Origin: Molossus alvarezi
Lineage: Eukaryota > Chordata > Mammalia > Chiroptera > Molossidae
Direction: 5' to 3'
DNA: 64,000 bases
Assembly (NCBI GenBank): GCA_037176705.1
Contig: CM073907.1
Location: forward strand, 9,455,001-9,519,000
A program made the translations under genes and the position numbers. How positions within the stretch are numbered: the stretch's first letter is position 1; the number at the start of each line of letters is the position of its first letter. Under the pieces are notes generated by a model, which was given only the letters and a program-made list of their open reading frames with translations, did not search any database and was not told where the DNA came from. Below are positions 45,061-55,846 of the stretch, in pieces.

Positions 45061-46400
45061 GTTTGCAATGCATCCCGGGGAAAGGGTTAATTCAGATCTA
45101 GAAATATATGTGTGTAGAAAAGTGGAGGAAAAAGATTAGTACGTGCGTATCACAGTCTGGATCAGATCTGCTGAAGCAATGACACTACAGACCATTTTCA
45201 ATGACTTCTTCACGCTCTTCCATAATTTCCAAATATTCCACATGGCCATGTATTATTTTTGCAATTAAAAAAATATTTTTTTTTTCTTCTGTGTTTTAAA
45301 TCCCAGTGTGCTGGACGGTTGGAAGCATACAGAATGCTGCCGGCAGAGACTACTACAGGAGAAAAAGAAGAATAAAAAGAAACCCAGGCTACTTCTCAAA
45401 CGTGTAAGTCTCTGCCTTCTGATTCCGGCTTTTTTTTTGTGGTGGTTGTTATTGTTCTTTTTATTTTTTGTTTTTGAAAGTCTGTTCTGGGAAACACTGC
45501 AACTCCCAACATCATTTCTCTTGCTCCTCCTTTGAGTGGCAGAGCAGTATCTCAACAATACTTAATGTATTTTGTGTCAGGGGCCTGTGGGTCAGCAAGG
45601 TTATTAATAAACATCGCCTCTTGTTCTAATTTAGGTCCTATCTCTGCTCCTGCCCTGCTTTTTCTTTCGCTGCTCATTCCGTCTGACCCTTTTCCCCTTC
45701 TTTCTGATATAAAAATCCGGCCTGCATTTTAACTCGATGGCTGTCACTTTCCCCATCATGCTTTGCTCGTGGTTGGTGGTGTTGTTGGCCTGTTACGTTT
45801 TCACGGGGAATTTAAATGTGGGCAATACGCTGAGTGTCCGAAATCAATTCGCTGCGGGCTGATAATGATACTCTGATCTGACATGCACCGGAGGGTGGAG
45901 ATTTAAGTAAAATGGAGACAAAATGTGGATCAGCAAGGGAAGCACCTTGTTTTTCTTCAGAGGATTCCTGTTCAGCGAGATCCACTGACCACACAACGAG
46001 CCAGACTTGAGAGGCGGCTGTGATCAGTCCCACGTAAAAGGAAGCAAGGTTGGGAAGCAAAGGCAGCTTTGAATGTTATTATTTCTCTATTGTCTTTCAT
46101 AAGACGAAAAGAATGTCCAGAGTGGATCGTGTGTGTTTGGATGTGTGTATATCACTTTTATTACCCGGCGAGAGCTTGACTTGCTTCCTGAAGTTCTATT
46201 TAGAGTAAACCTTGTTTGTTTGTTTTTTGCTGATTTATGACATAAGTCGAGGTGGACATGTTGTTAACTACCAAATTCTTACACACATGCTCTCCAAAGC
46301 CCCTGAAACTTTTTCAGGTCCTGTTTAATATTTTTCCACTTTAACATCTTCCAACTGCAACTTCAAACCAGAGATGACTTTGTGAACTAAGAAAGTCAAT

Positions 46401-46440
<40 letters not shown>

Positions 46441-47289
46441 AAATATGCATGTGCTGTTTTCCAAATTTATTAAACTTCACTTTCCTACAGTCTTCTAATA
46501 AACATGAAATTGCATCTCCTATCTGAGCTCTCAGGGAGTTACCAATGCCAAAAACCAGCATTTTTTTTTTTAATATGGGAAAATATGAAAAAAGAAATGC
46601 ATGACTCTTTATTGAATTATTCATACTTTTCAAATTAACCTATTGTACTTTTTTTTAATTATTATTCAAGAACGTATTATTTTTTAACTGTGACCTAGGC
46701 TACCTTTTTTTGGCATGAGTGGGAGTCAGTTAGAGTGATATTATTTTTTAACACAGGGTTAATTCTTCTCCCGAACTCCAGCCCCCAGGTTGGAGAAATA
46801 AAATTAAAAAAAAAAAAAAGAAATGACAAGGAATTTAATTTATTCAGGAAAAAGATAGTTTTCTATATCTGAATTCATTATCACGAAACCTAGGAGTTTC
46901 ATAGCATTAATAGAATTATGCCCAATTTTTGGTCTTTCCCAAACTAAGAAAGAGAAGTTCTGTGAACCTCGAATGAATTATACATTTGACTTGTTAAAAT
47001 GGTTACCCCTTTGCTGGTCCTCAACAGTCAGAGAGAGAGGGATCCTAAACCTAGCTAAAATCCCCATTTCAACTGGCCATCAGTCAGACTTCACACAAGT
47101 CTAGTTCCGTTCCTTATTTACTCTTCATTCTTTCTTCTCCTTTCAAAGAGCTCATTCTTACCTGTTTTATAATAACCATCAAAGGATGGCCAACCCTTTA
47201 AATGTGTTCTGTTAGGTGTATGGTCATTTGCCATTCATGGGATAATATTTAATTAAGTTCCTTGTTTTAAAGGCAGTATTTTCGTGATG
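45061..47289. other. Unique stretch of 2.2 kb, no gene seen
   Basis: No mobile element is recognised. It includes the (AC)n run at 46405-46438. A 75-codon frame at 45308-45535 is low-complexity. Parts near 45540-46080 are evenly composed and could be conserved noncoding DNA. Confidence 0.45.
46405..46438. repeat. (AC)n microsatellite
   Basis: An uninterrupted AC run of 34 bp. Confidence 0.95.
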
Positions 47290-47540
47290 GTACTGTGTGA
47301 GTGAATGCTTTTATTGAATGCCTACTGTGTGCCCCATGGTCTCAGCATCCATGTATCAATGGAGCTTTTCTGTTGAGCTCCGTGTCTTGCAGAACTTTCC
47401 TGGTGGTGTTTGTAACAGCATCACAATAAAGAAGATATTAACCTCAGGGCACAGCTGGGGAAACTGAGGCTTAGAGATGTTAGGTAACATGCCCAAGACA
47501 CACATCGAGATTCAGGATTTGAACCTAGGCTCTCTACCTC
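47290..47540 (-). mobile_element. L2 and MIR remnants, reverse orientation
   Basis: Positions 47295-47355 (GCTTTTATTGAATGCCTACT, GTGTGCCCCATGG) match reverse L2. Positions 47455-47540 (GGGGAAACTGAGGCTTAGAG, GTAACATGCCCAAGACAC, GAACCTAGGCTCT) are the reverse MIR core. Confidence 0.78.
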
Positions 47541-49166
47541 CAAATTACAGCACATTTGACGATTACGAATAGAATTGATTTTTTTTTCTTTTTTTCCACA
47601 ATGGTGAGGGTTCGAATTGTGGAGTTCACAGCGGGCTGGGCTTTCGGTCCATGACATCTGCCCACTTAGAAGGTATGATTTGGGGGTGTCTGAAAGACTG
47701 AGGAAGCCCTCCCGAGGTATCACATTCGATACCATGACAGAAAGCATCTTGAAAGGACCGATACAGTCCTCTTCCTATCCACACGACAATACACACGTTA
47801 CATTATAACACCCATGACACTCGGTGACTCAGAACGGATACACTAGTGACTTTGAAAAGCTTGGCATCTTTGTGCCCATCTTTCATGCATTTTAAAACAC
47901 TCTACACTTAAAGAGGGCCATCGGTTCCAAGATATCCCTTTAAGTTTTGATAAATAAACGTTCTGAGGATCACCTAGGGGGCATTTTTCCTCACATAATA
48001 GAATTGGATGCGAAGCACAGTTTGATGCCCTGTAGCAGACGTGTTGTTTTTGTTTGTTTTTTCTCCTTGCCCATTTCTTTGAGCTGCTGCCTGGCCCCAG
48101 CTTGGATCAGCGGGTTGTGGGGTAGGGACAGCATGGCATGCACCAGGCTCCAGCGCTTCATACTCCAGGGATAGGATTTCTGACGAAAACGGGCAGCTTT
48201 TTTATCCTAACTCGTCCTTTTTAACACACAGCCAGGTGTCTCTGTTCCACTGTAGCTATGACTACTGGTGGAAACCAGCAGCAGTTTCCACTGAAGTGTC
48301 TCAAGGGGGCAGGTGGGTGGGAGCCGTAGCCGAGCTGGGGCAGACCTTGGCCCTCCGAGTGTAATAGCATATCTGCCCTGGGAGATTATGAGCGTGATAC
48401 GGGCCATGCGGAATGCACAGGGCAGTCTGTGTACAAATTTCAAATGACTTGCTACACCCCTTTAGGATGGCTGCTGTCAAAGTATTAGCCCTTTCCACAC
48501 TCAACAACCACAGATCACATTACCGGTGGCCCCCGCCCCCACAGAACCATCCTCCATGGCTCCCAGTGCTAATCGCTTCAGGGGAGACTATTGAACACAC
48601 ACAAAAGGAGAAAAACACTGGTGAATTTTCTTCTTTGAGCCTGCCTGTATTAATACAGAAAGGGGAGGGAAAAAAAAAATAGCAAACGCGTTTCAATGAG
48701 CATGGACGCAAGTTCAAAGGGAATTACAAGGAAGAGATATCTCAGAAAGATTTAACCGTTCAACCCAAAGAGAACTTGGCTTCAGTAAAGGGAGCATTAG
48801 GTTGCTAAGCATTTAAGTCAAGACCTACCCAGGTCTCAGCACTGCATCTGGGGTGTTAATGGAAAGGTAGGAGATGCAGAAACTTCCATGCTGTGGGTGA
48901 TATTTTAAATTTTTACCCTTTTTAGTGTATCTTTTTTAATGGGTCTGCCTATGGCTGGAAATCTCCAGAAGTTTATTCAATGGAGACCTGACTAAGGCAG
49001 ACCAGCGTTCTTTGATTAAGCTGCTTTTCGTGCTAAAAATAGACACTGTGCCCTCTCAGATTGGTGCAAACAACCTAGGCAGAATACTGTCTCTTTTTCA
49101 GAGTGGATTTAAGTGGGTGATTTTCCTGGTCATGCATGCTAAACTGAGACATAAGAGATTAGCATC
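47541..49166. other. Unique sequence, no gene seen
   Basis: About 1.6 kb with no mobile element recognised. Short frames on both strands have no recognisable domain. Confidence 0.5.
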
Positions 49167-49180
49167 AATAAAGACATGAA

Positions 49181-49373
49181 TGGCCCTGGCTGGGTAGCTC
49201 AGTTGGTTGGGGTTGTCCCAATACACCAAGGTTTCAGGTTCGATCCCCACTCAGGGCACATAAAAGAATCAACCAGTGAATGCATAAATAAGTGGAACAG
49301 CAAGTCAGTGTCTCTCGCTCTTTCCCTAAAAACCAATCAATAAAAGTATTTGCACACAAAGATAAGAAGAATA
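49181..49373 (+). mobile_element. Ves-type SINE, type C
   Basis: GGCCCTGGCTGGGTAGCTCA, ACACCAAGGTTTCAGGTTCG, AATCAACCAGTGAATGCATA, GTGGAACAGCAAGTCAGTG and AATCAATAAAAG. The TSD is AATAAAGACATGAA (49167-49180) with AATAAAGACAGGAG (49374-49387). Confidence 0.94.
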
Positions 49374-49387
49374 AATAAAGACAGGAG

Positions 49388-49559
49388 TACTACTGATGAC
49401 CATCCCCAGAAAAATTAGCAGCAAAAGAACCACCATGATGATGGTCTAAGGTTGAATGTGCACAACTTTCCATGGTTTATAATGATAATGATATTGAAAA
49501 GCTGGTCACATTAGAAACTATAGCATTGATTCTACTCTCTCTCTGCCTCCTTGGTCTAG
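49388..49559. other. Unique sequence
   Basis: Nothing recognisable. Confidence 0.5.
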
Positions 49560-49940
49560 TGCCCCATGGAAACTCATCCATTCACATACCCAATATATTA
49601 GCCCCAAATATATTCTAGGCACAGTGCTGATCTCCAGAGATACAAATATAAATGAGATGCTTTCTCTCTCTTTAGGGATCTTGTCTTGATTTATTTTCTT
49701 TGTGTAATAAATAGTGCATGGCTTGTGCCAATCACTAGTCTAAACGCTTTACTACATTAACTCATTTAATCACCAAAACAACATATATGTTATAGTTGCA
49801 TTATTATCCCCATTTTAGAGATGAGGAAACTGAGACACAGATCAATCAACATGCTCAAGGCCACACACCTGGTGTCTTGGCAGACCCAGCATTTAATCCA
49901 GTTCCAGAGGCCCTACAATTAACCACTGCTTATGAGCTAA
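49560..49940 (-). mobile_element. L2-like and MIR remnants, reverse orientation
   Basis: Positions 49600-49690 (TATTCTAGGCACAGTGCTGA) resemble reverse L2. Positions 49720-49940 are reverse MIR: CTACATTAACTCATTTAATC, CATTATTATCCCCATTTTAG and AGATGAGGAAACTGAGACAC. Confidence 0.85.
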
Positions 49941-51321
49941 TTGAAGAAATAAACCCGTAACAATTTTCAACATAATCACTAGTGACATCAAAGACCCTAA
50001 AACCTCAGAAAGCCTGGCTTCTGCAATATTTAGATCAATGATTGGACAAAACTGTAAAGACAGACTAGTTGATCTGTTTTAAAAAAAAAAAAAAAAAAAA
50101 AGATGAGAGACAGACTCAAAAAGCCAAAACAAAATGCAATTTAATGGGGATAAACAGGAGACATTCTTCATTGCAATAAAGCCCCTTGTACAAGACCTAG
50201 ATAATTGAGATCTGACTTACTGTTGTGGGGTTCCTCCCTGCCTCGGGGCTCTGTTTAAAGGCAGTCACATGACCTGGTGGACAGTGGTGGTCACTCGACT
50301 TCTGAGTATTTCATTTATTCCCGACACTTCTTAAGAGACTCTGGCAAACCCAGGCAACTCAGGAAAACAGGACCTCTGCGTCCACATCGGATGAGGAGCC
50401 GAGGGATTTAGCCAATAAAACCAAAGCAATAGCTTGAGGGGTGGGGGAGAATGAATGATGTTTTCACGTGTTTGAAAGTCTGTCCTATGCTAAAGGAATG
50501 AGGGGCAGATACATTGCTTCTGAGGACAGAATCCGATCCAGTGGGAAAACACTATCTAGACACAGATTTTTGCTTTCATCAAAGAAACAAACTTTCTAAA
50601 AGCAAAGTTCCCCAAGAGTGGTACCTTGGGGAGAGGGATCCCTGACCCACCCGTCTCTCTGGGTGGCTGGCCCTGGCCAAACTGGCCCCTTCTCCCAGAC
50701 CTTCATATTTAAATTACCTGCCTTGAATTTACAAGTCCTGAAAATTTCTGACTCCAGTGACTGCCTAAGCATCTGCCCATCTCCAGACCTCCGGGTTCAT
50801 TGGGAAGTTGGCCCAATGTTCTCCAAGCTTCCTTCCAAGGAGAAGACCCCATGACTTCTTGATCCACAGCCTCGGATCCCAAAACATTTTCAAAACCAGT
50901 TTTCCCTGTTTTGTAGCTGAAGACATATCAAAGGGCTGAGTAACCGACAGAATGGAAAGCAGATAAGATCGCCTCTCTCACACCTGGACTTCTATCCAAC
51001 CAACCTGAGCACTGTTGCAGAGCGACTTAGCCCTAACCTTATTCTAGAAAATTGGTCTGGTCCCCAGTGGCCACTATATCATTTAGCTGAGAGCTTACTA
51101 TCATTTCTAAGTTAATTTGTGAGTTAATTGTAAATGTCAGGAAGCTCTGACGCTGCAGAAAATGTCGATTATTGAGATAAACCGGGGTCAGAGAATTCCA
51201 GAATTGAATCGAGTTGGTTTGCGATCAGTTTTTATCAGGAAAAGATGTTGGCATGGGCAGGGACTGGAATGATATCCCATGTGAAATGCCTCCATTAAGT
51301 GGACACTAGATTCTTGGATAA
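49941..51321. other. Unique sequence, no gene seen
   Basis: A poly-A run lies at 50081-50101. No gene is recognised over about 1.4 kb. Confidence 0.5.
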
Positions 51322-51333
51322 AAATACTTTCCA

Positions 51334-51553
51334 GCCCGGCCGGTGTGGCTCGGTGGTTGAGCGTCAACCCATGCACCAGGAGGTCGCCGGTTCGATTCCC
51401 GGTCAGGGCACGTGCGTAGGTGGTGGGCCCGATCTCCAGTGCAGGGCATGCAGGAGGTGGCCAATCAATGCTCTCTCATCAATGTTTCTATCTCTCTCTC
51501 CCTCTCCCTTCCTCTCTCTCTAAAAATCAATAAAAAGAAAAAAAAAATTTTTT
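51334..51553 (+). mobile_element. Ves-type SINE, type A
   Basis: GCCCGGCCGGTGTGGCTCGG, GGTTCGATTCCCGGTCAGG, GGCCAATCAATG, CT run, AATCAATAAAAAG. The TSD AAATACTTTCCA is perfect at 51322-51333 and 51554-51565. Confidence 0.96.
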
Positions 51554-51565
51554 AAATACTTTCCA

Positions 51566-53055
51566 AGTCCAAGATTCCATAATACTCCACCATCAGAACC
51601 TCAGTCACAGTTTCATCTAAATGGTTCTGTGAACATTCAAAAGAAGAGCTCGGTCCAACTCGATGGTCTGAACGTGGCATGTGGAATGGGTCAGGGCTGT
51701 TCTGAACACAGGCATTCGGGCCGTCAGTAAGATGACAGGTCTTTCCCACCGGACTGCGTTTGGCAAGGCCTGTATTTCAGGAATAGGTGCCTCCCTTCTC
51801 TCCCCCTTGCTGATTGACCTCTCTGGTCCCTTTCCCTTCACCAAGATCAAGCCCTTAACATCAGGATGATGTTCCAAGAGTTACGATGAATATTCTCCCG
51901 AAACTTCTGGAATGCTCGGAGCCTCACAGAGTAAGACCAGGTCTTCCTTTGTCAAGGGAAAAACCTAACCTCAGGCCCAAATGATTCAAAGCCTATTCAC
52001 TCTATGTTTGGGCCAAACTATGGGGGGTCGGGAGGTTGCCCACAATGGCTGTACTGGCCACGATCTACGTCTAAACATTCTCACTATTCATCACTTGCTA
52101 TTGATAAGCCCACAGTCTATTGGAGTGCTAGGGTAATTAAGCAAAAGATGTCAGAAAGCCTTTATTTTCGAAGTTCCTCTGCAAAAATCATCTTCCGAGG
52201 AGTGGCGGACAGCAGAAAGACATCCGGACACGTCATCCGCAATTAGACGGTCCCCTGAGTGAGAAATCAGGCCTTTGGAGCAGGGATCTGTGTGTTAGAC
52301 GTCTCACTTGGAAGATAATATTCAGTTCCCCATTCATTGAAGTCTCAGGGCAAGTAGCAACAGGATTTTCCTATCTGCTGTTCTCTCCGCTCAGACACAC
52401 AGGTCAAAAGGAGGAGTCAGCGTGGGGCTGAAATTTCCGTAATTTACAATCTCCAGCCCATGGGCCAGAGCCAGACAGCTCTTGGCTACACATTGTAAAC
52501 AGAACATTGTTGCCTCTTAATCTGGGTAATTGGTCCCAAATGCTGTTGCCACTTTTCAGATCAGATGCTTTACATACTTCGAAAGAACCTGGAACTTCTC
52601 TCCTTTGGCAGGGAAAAGTTTGGGGCATAACTCAGTCTTTTCATCAGCACTAAGACTCCTATAAACAGCCAGGTGATTTCATTGGGGGGGCCTGTAAACA
52701 CAGGAGACTACTTGGAGAATTTCATTTCGGGGTTTTTTGTGTGTTTATCCGTTGTTGGCTCCCACATCCCAGCCGACTGTGGGATGTTTTCTTAACATAT
52801 ACAGTGTCTTCAAGAGCTGAGCAGTCTGAACCACCTCTTACAGGATGGCAGCCAGATTTCAGAAGCAGGGCTGTGTCTCATTCCAGTGTCACGTGCTTCT
52901 ATCGGTACATTCCTCAAGGGTAATGCATCATAACGACATGTGGCTGAAACGTGTTTGGTGACATCATCTCTGAGCAAAGCCATGGGGACACGGTGTGAGA
53001 GAAGACGGGATGGTATGCTGGGAGGGGTCTAAGCTTGGGGATGACTCAGAGGGAC
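51566..53055. other. Unique sequence, no gene seen
   Basis: About 1.5 kb with no recognised element. Frames of 60-86 codons have no recognisable domain. Confidence 0.5.
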
Positions 53056-53180
53056 GACAGGCTGTGTGACCCTGGGCAAGAAACAGCCTCCTGGAGCCTC
53101 AGTTTTCACATCTGTAGAGTGGACAGAATAACACATACCTTGCAAACTCATCATGAAAGTTAAATAAGAGACGGAGATAA
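53056..53180 (+). mobile_element. MIR remnant
   Basis: GCTGTGTGACCCTGGGCAAG, GGAGCCTCAGTTTTCACATC, TGTAGAGTGGACAGAATAAC and CATGAAAGTTAAATAAGAGA follow MIR from the core to the 3' part. Confidence 0.88.
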
Positions 53181-53718
53181 AGGCTAGGAGGGCATCCCAC
53201 CTATTATTCTGATGAAAGCATTTTCTAAACCATATTCTTTAAGCCTCTCTTTCTGCTTCAAACTACACAAGACAAGGAACCAGATTTTCTCCCCTGGGAA
53301 AGTTCCAGTTTGGGGCTTTCGTGTTCCAAGAAAATAGAGCCTTCGTCATGGCTCTGGTAAGCCCGTCACGGAGCCTGGGTCCCATCATTTTTTCTCCTCT
53401 CGGATCTTTGAGTCGTTCTGCTCCCTCCCTGGGGACACCTTCAGGCCTTCGCTGTTCTGAATATTTCTCGAATGGTGTGGAGTTCTCCATTAGCTATCGC
53501 TTCTCTGAGTTCTACCTGTTGCATTCTTTTGACCTTTCTTCGCAGGTCACTCTCTGGCACGGTTATTTTTGTCCTTTTTTCTATGAATTCCACCCAGCAT
53601 GTCTGCACCCCTCCCACGCTTTCTCCTCCATACACGGGTTCCAAGTGGAAGCCAAGCAACATTTTACGGGAGCTTTGGGAAGTCAACTCCCTACTTCTGG
53701 ATAAGACGATGAAACAAG
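53181..53718. other. Unique sequence, no gene seen
   Basis: Frames at 53321-53704 (127 codons, plus) and 53263-53686 (minus) overlap each other. No domain is recognised. Confidence 0.5.
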
Positions 53719-53730
53719 AATGCGCTTTCT

Positions 53731-53976
53731 GTAGTCCGGCTGGTGTGGCTCAGTGGTTGAGTGTCGACCCTGCACTGAGAGGTCGCCGGTTCGATTCCCG
53801 GTCAGGGCACATGCCCGGGTAGTGGGACTGATCCCCAGTGGGGGGCGTGCAGGAGGCGGCCAGTCGATGTTCTCTCTCAACGATGTTTCTATCTCTCTCT
53901 CCCTTCCTCTCTCTCTAAAATCAATAAAGAAAAAAATTCTTTTAAAGAAAAGCAAAAAAATAATAATAATAATAAT
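53731..53976 (+). mobile_element. Ves-type SINE, type A, with AAT tail
   Basis: GTCCGGCTGGTGTGGCTCAG, GGTTCGATTCCCGGTCAGG, GGCCAGTCGATG, CT run, AATCAATAAAG and an (AAT)n tail (53961-53978). The likely TSD is AATGCGCTTTCT (53719-53730) with AATGAGCTTTTTCT. Confidence 0.93.
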
Positions 53977-54007
53977 AATGAGCTTTTTCTCTCCTTTGGC
54001 TTTTAAC

Positions 54008-54132
54008 TTTTTTTCTTTATTGATTTTAGAGAGAGAGAGAGAGGAAGGGAGAGGAACAGAGAGCTAGAAACATCAATTGGCCACCTCCTGCATGCCCCCC
54101 ACTGGGGATCGAGCCCACAACCTGGGCATGTG
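54008..54132 (-). mobile_element. Ves-type SINE, type A, head missing, reverse orientation
   Basis: The CT body, GGCCAATTGATG (reverse) and AACCTGGGCATGTGCC are present, but the tRNA-like head is absent. It stops abruptly at GTGCC and switches to another SINE's sequence. Confidence 0.9.
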
Positions 54133-54238
54133 CCTCCTTCCCCTCTCTCTAAAAAAAATATCAACCAATAAATGCATAAATAGAACAATAGGTCAATGTT
54201 TCCCTCTCTCCACTTCCCCTCTTTCTTTCTCTCTTCAA
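54133..54238 (+). mobile_element. Partial Ves-type SINE, type C body
   Basis: ATCAACCAATAAATGCATAA, ATAGAACAATAGGTCAATG and a CT run form a headless type-C body. It joins directly to the preceding reverse fragment. Confidence 0.82.
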
Positions 54239-54252
54239 AAAACCTTTATGTA

Positions 54253-54465
54253 GCCCTGGCCAGTTTGGCTCAGCGGTTAGAGCATCGGCCTGCGGTCCAG
54301 AGAGACCCGGGTTCGGTTCCCGCTAAGGGCACGTACCTCGGTTGCACTTTGTCCCCGGCCCTGGTTGGGCCATGTGGATGGCAGCCACTCGATGTGTCCC
54401 TTTCACATTGATGTTTCTCTCTCTCTCTCTCTCCCCCTCCCACTCTATCTGAACAACAACAACAA
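54253..54465 (+). mobile_element. Ves-type SINE, type B
   Basis: GCCCTGGCCAGTTTGGCTCA, CAGAGAGACCCGGGTTCGG, CACTCGATGTGTCCC, CT run, ACTCTATCTGAAC and a CAACAACAAC tail. The GGTGAGGAT signature is missing. The TSD is AAAACCTTTATGTA (54239-54252) with AAAACCCCGTATGTA (to about 54482). Confidence 0.94.
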
Positions 54466-54482
54466 CAAAAACCCCGTATGTA

Positions 54483-55735
54483 TACTTAACTGTCAGTGTC
54501 CCCTCTTGGCTTTTACATGTGGTCATCTCTCCATGTACATCATTGGAAATTCGCTTCGTACACTATTCTCTCTGTACTTCAGAGTATCACAGGAAATAGG
54601 AAATAAAACAGGCCGAACAGTCATTCCAAACACATCTTTGAGTCCTCTCCCTCCAGCCCATCATCGATCCATCATTAGCTAGAGTGGGGTGAAAGTTTTA
54701 TTATGAACCCACAACACAACTGGAGTTTAGCCTACGCTGAGTGAGTCTGGGTTCGGGTTGGGAAAACCTGGTTTGAATTTCAGGTGAACCTCCTTCGACT
54801 CGTAAGAGGATTTATCATTTCGGGTGGACACCAAATGCGATTTGGCAAGTTCATCCGAGTTTTACTTTGGGTTTGTCATTTGAATGAACTCAAATTTCAT
54901 GCAGCCTTAATCCTTATATTTATGGGTTTTCTGATATTCACTTCAGTGGACAAAAAAAAAATAAATTTTTTTTTAATAAAAATTGAGACTTGCTGTTTAG
55001 TATTTGAGCAAATCACAATATTCTAGAATGTATACATTTTTGTCTCAATAATAAATAAGGAAAATATACTTTTGGTAACATGCGTTTGAAAGAGTCAAGC
55101 TATTTTTTGCAAATATTCCCCTTTATTTCACACCGTGCATATTAGCCAGGAAATTCCAAATTGAGCAGATGATAATTAACAAAAAGTATTTATTTCTGTC
55201 AACATGTAAAGATCTTTGGTGCATCATCTTTTAATCCTGGCTCAGTTCCACTGTGACTTTAAAAATCAAATTTGTATCATTTAAGCTGTCTCCATTTTTG
55301 CGTTTTATCCCCCAGAAATCAGAAGCCCAGACTTTAAGCTAGCTAATTTTCTCAAATTATATGCTAGAGGTTGGGGGAGATTTAAAGCTACATCTCCTAC
55401 GTCAAAATGATAGGTTCACAGTGTGTGTCTGACGATATTATACATATAAGTGATCTATGGTTATTAGATAAACGGGCCTTCTGGGATGAGAAGATTAGGC
55501 AAAAGTGAGCTTTGAGAAATTTCTAAATGCTACATTTGCAGAGATATGGGTAATATGCTTCCAGTTTAATTATAAGTCAAAATAATCTTAATTTACATAC
55601 GGAGATTAATATATCTGGAAAGATTACTTATCTAAAAGTTTATTTTTCACCCCAACAATTAAGTGAAAGCTTTGTAGGTATATTCCTTTGATTATTTGCT
55701 TTTGAATTTAACTAAACCAAAAACCAAATTATTCT
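54483..55735. other. Unique AT-rich sequence, no gene seen
   Basis: About 1.25 kb with no mobile element recognised. Confidence 0.5.
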
Positions 55736-55741
55736 GGGATC

Positions 55742-55846
55742 TTTTTTTTTTTTTTTTTTTGGTACATGCCCCTAGCGGAAACCGAACCCAGGACTCTCTG
55801 GTCCACAGGCCGATGCTCCAACCGCTGAGCCAAACTGACCAGGGCT
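55742..55846 (-). mobile_element. Short body-less SINE (type D), reverse orientation
   Basis: The reverse complement reads GCCCTGGTCAGTTTGGCTCA, GCGGTTGGAGCATC, AGAGAGTCCTGGGTTCGG, GCTAGGGGCATGTACC, then a poly-A tail (T run at 55742-55760). It ends at the same base as the copy at 44817-44933 and shares its head variants. Flanks TGGGATCTTTTT and TGGGGTCGTTTTT suggest a TSD. Confidence 0.9.

Noticed and set aside
53321..53704. 127-codon frame with an antisense frame opposite
   Set aside because: No family resemblance; open frames on both strands point to chance.
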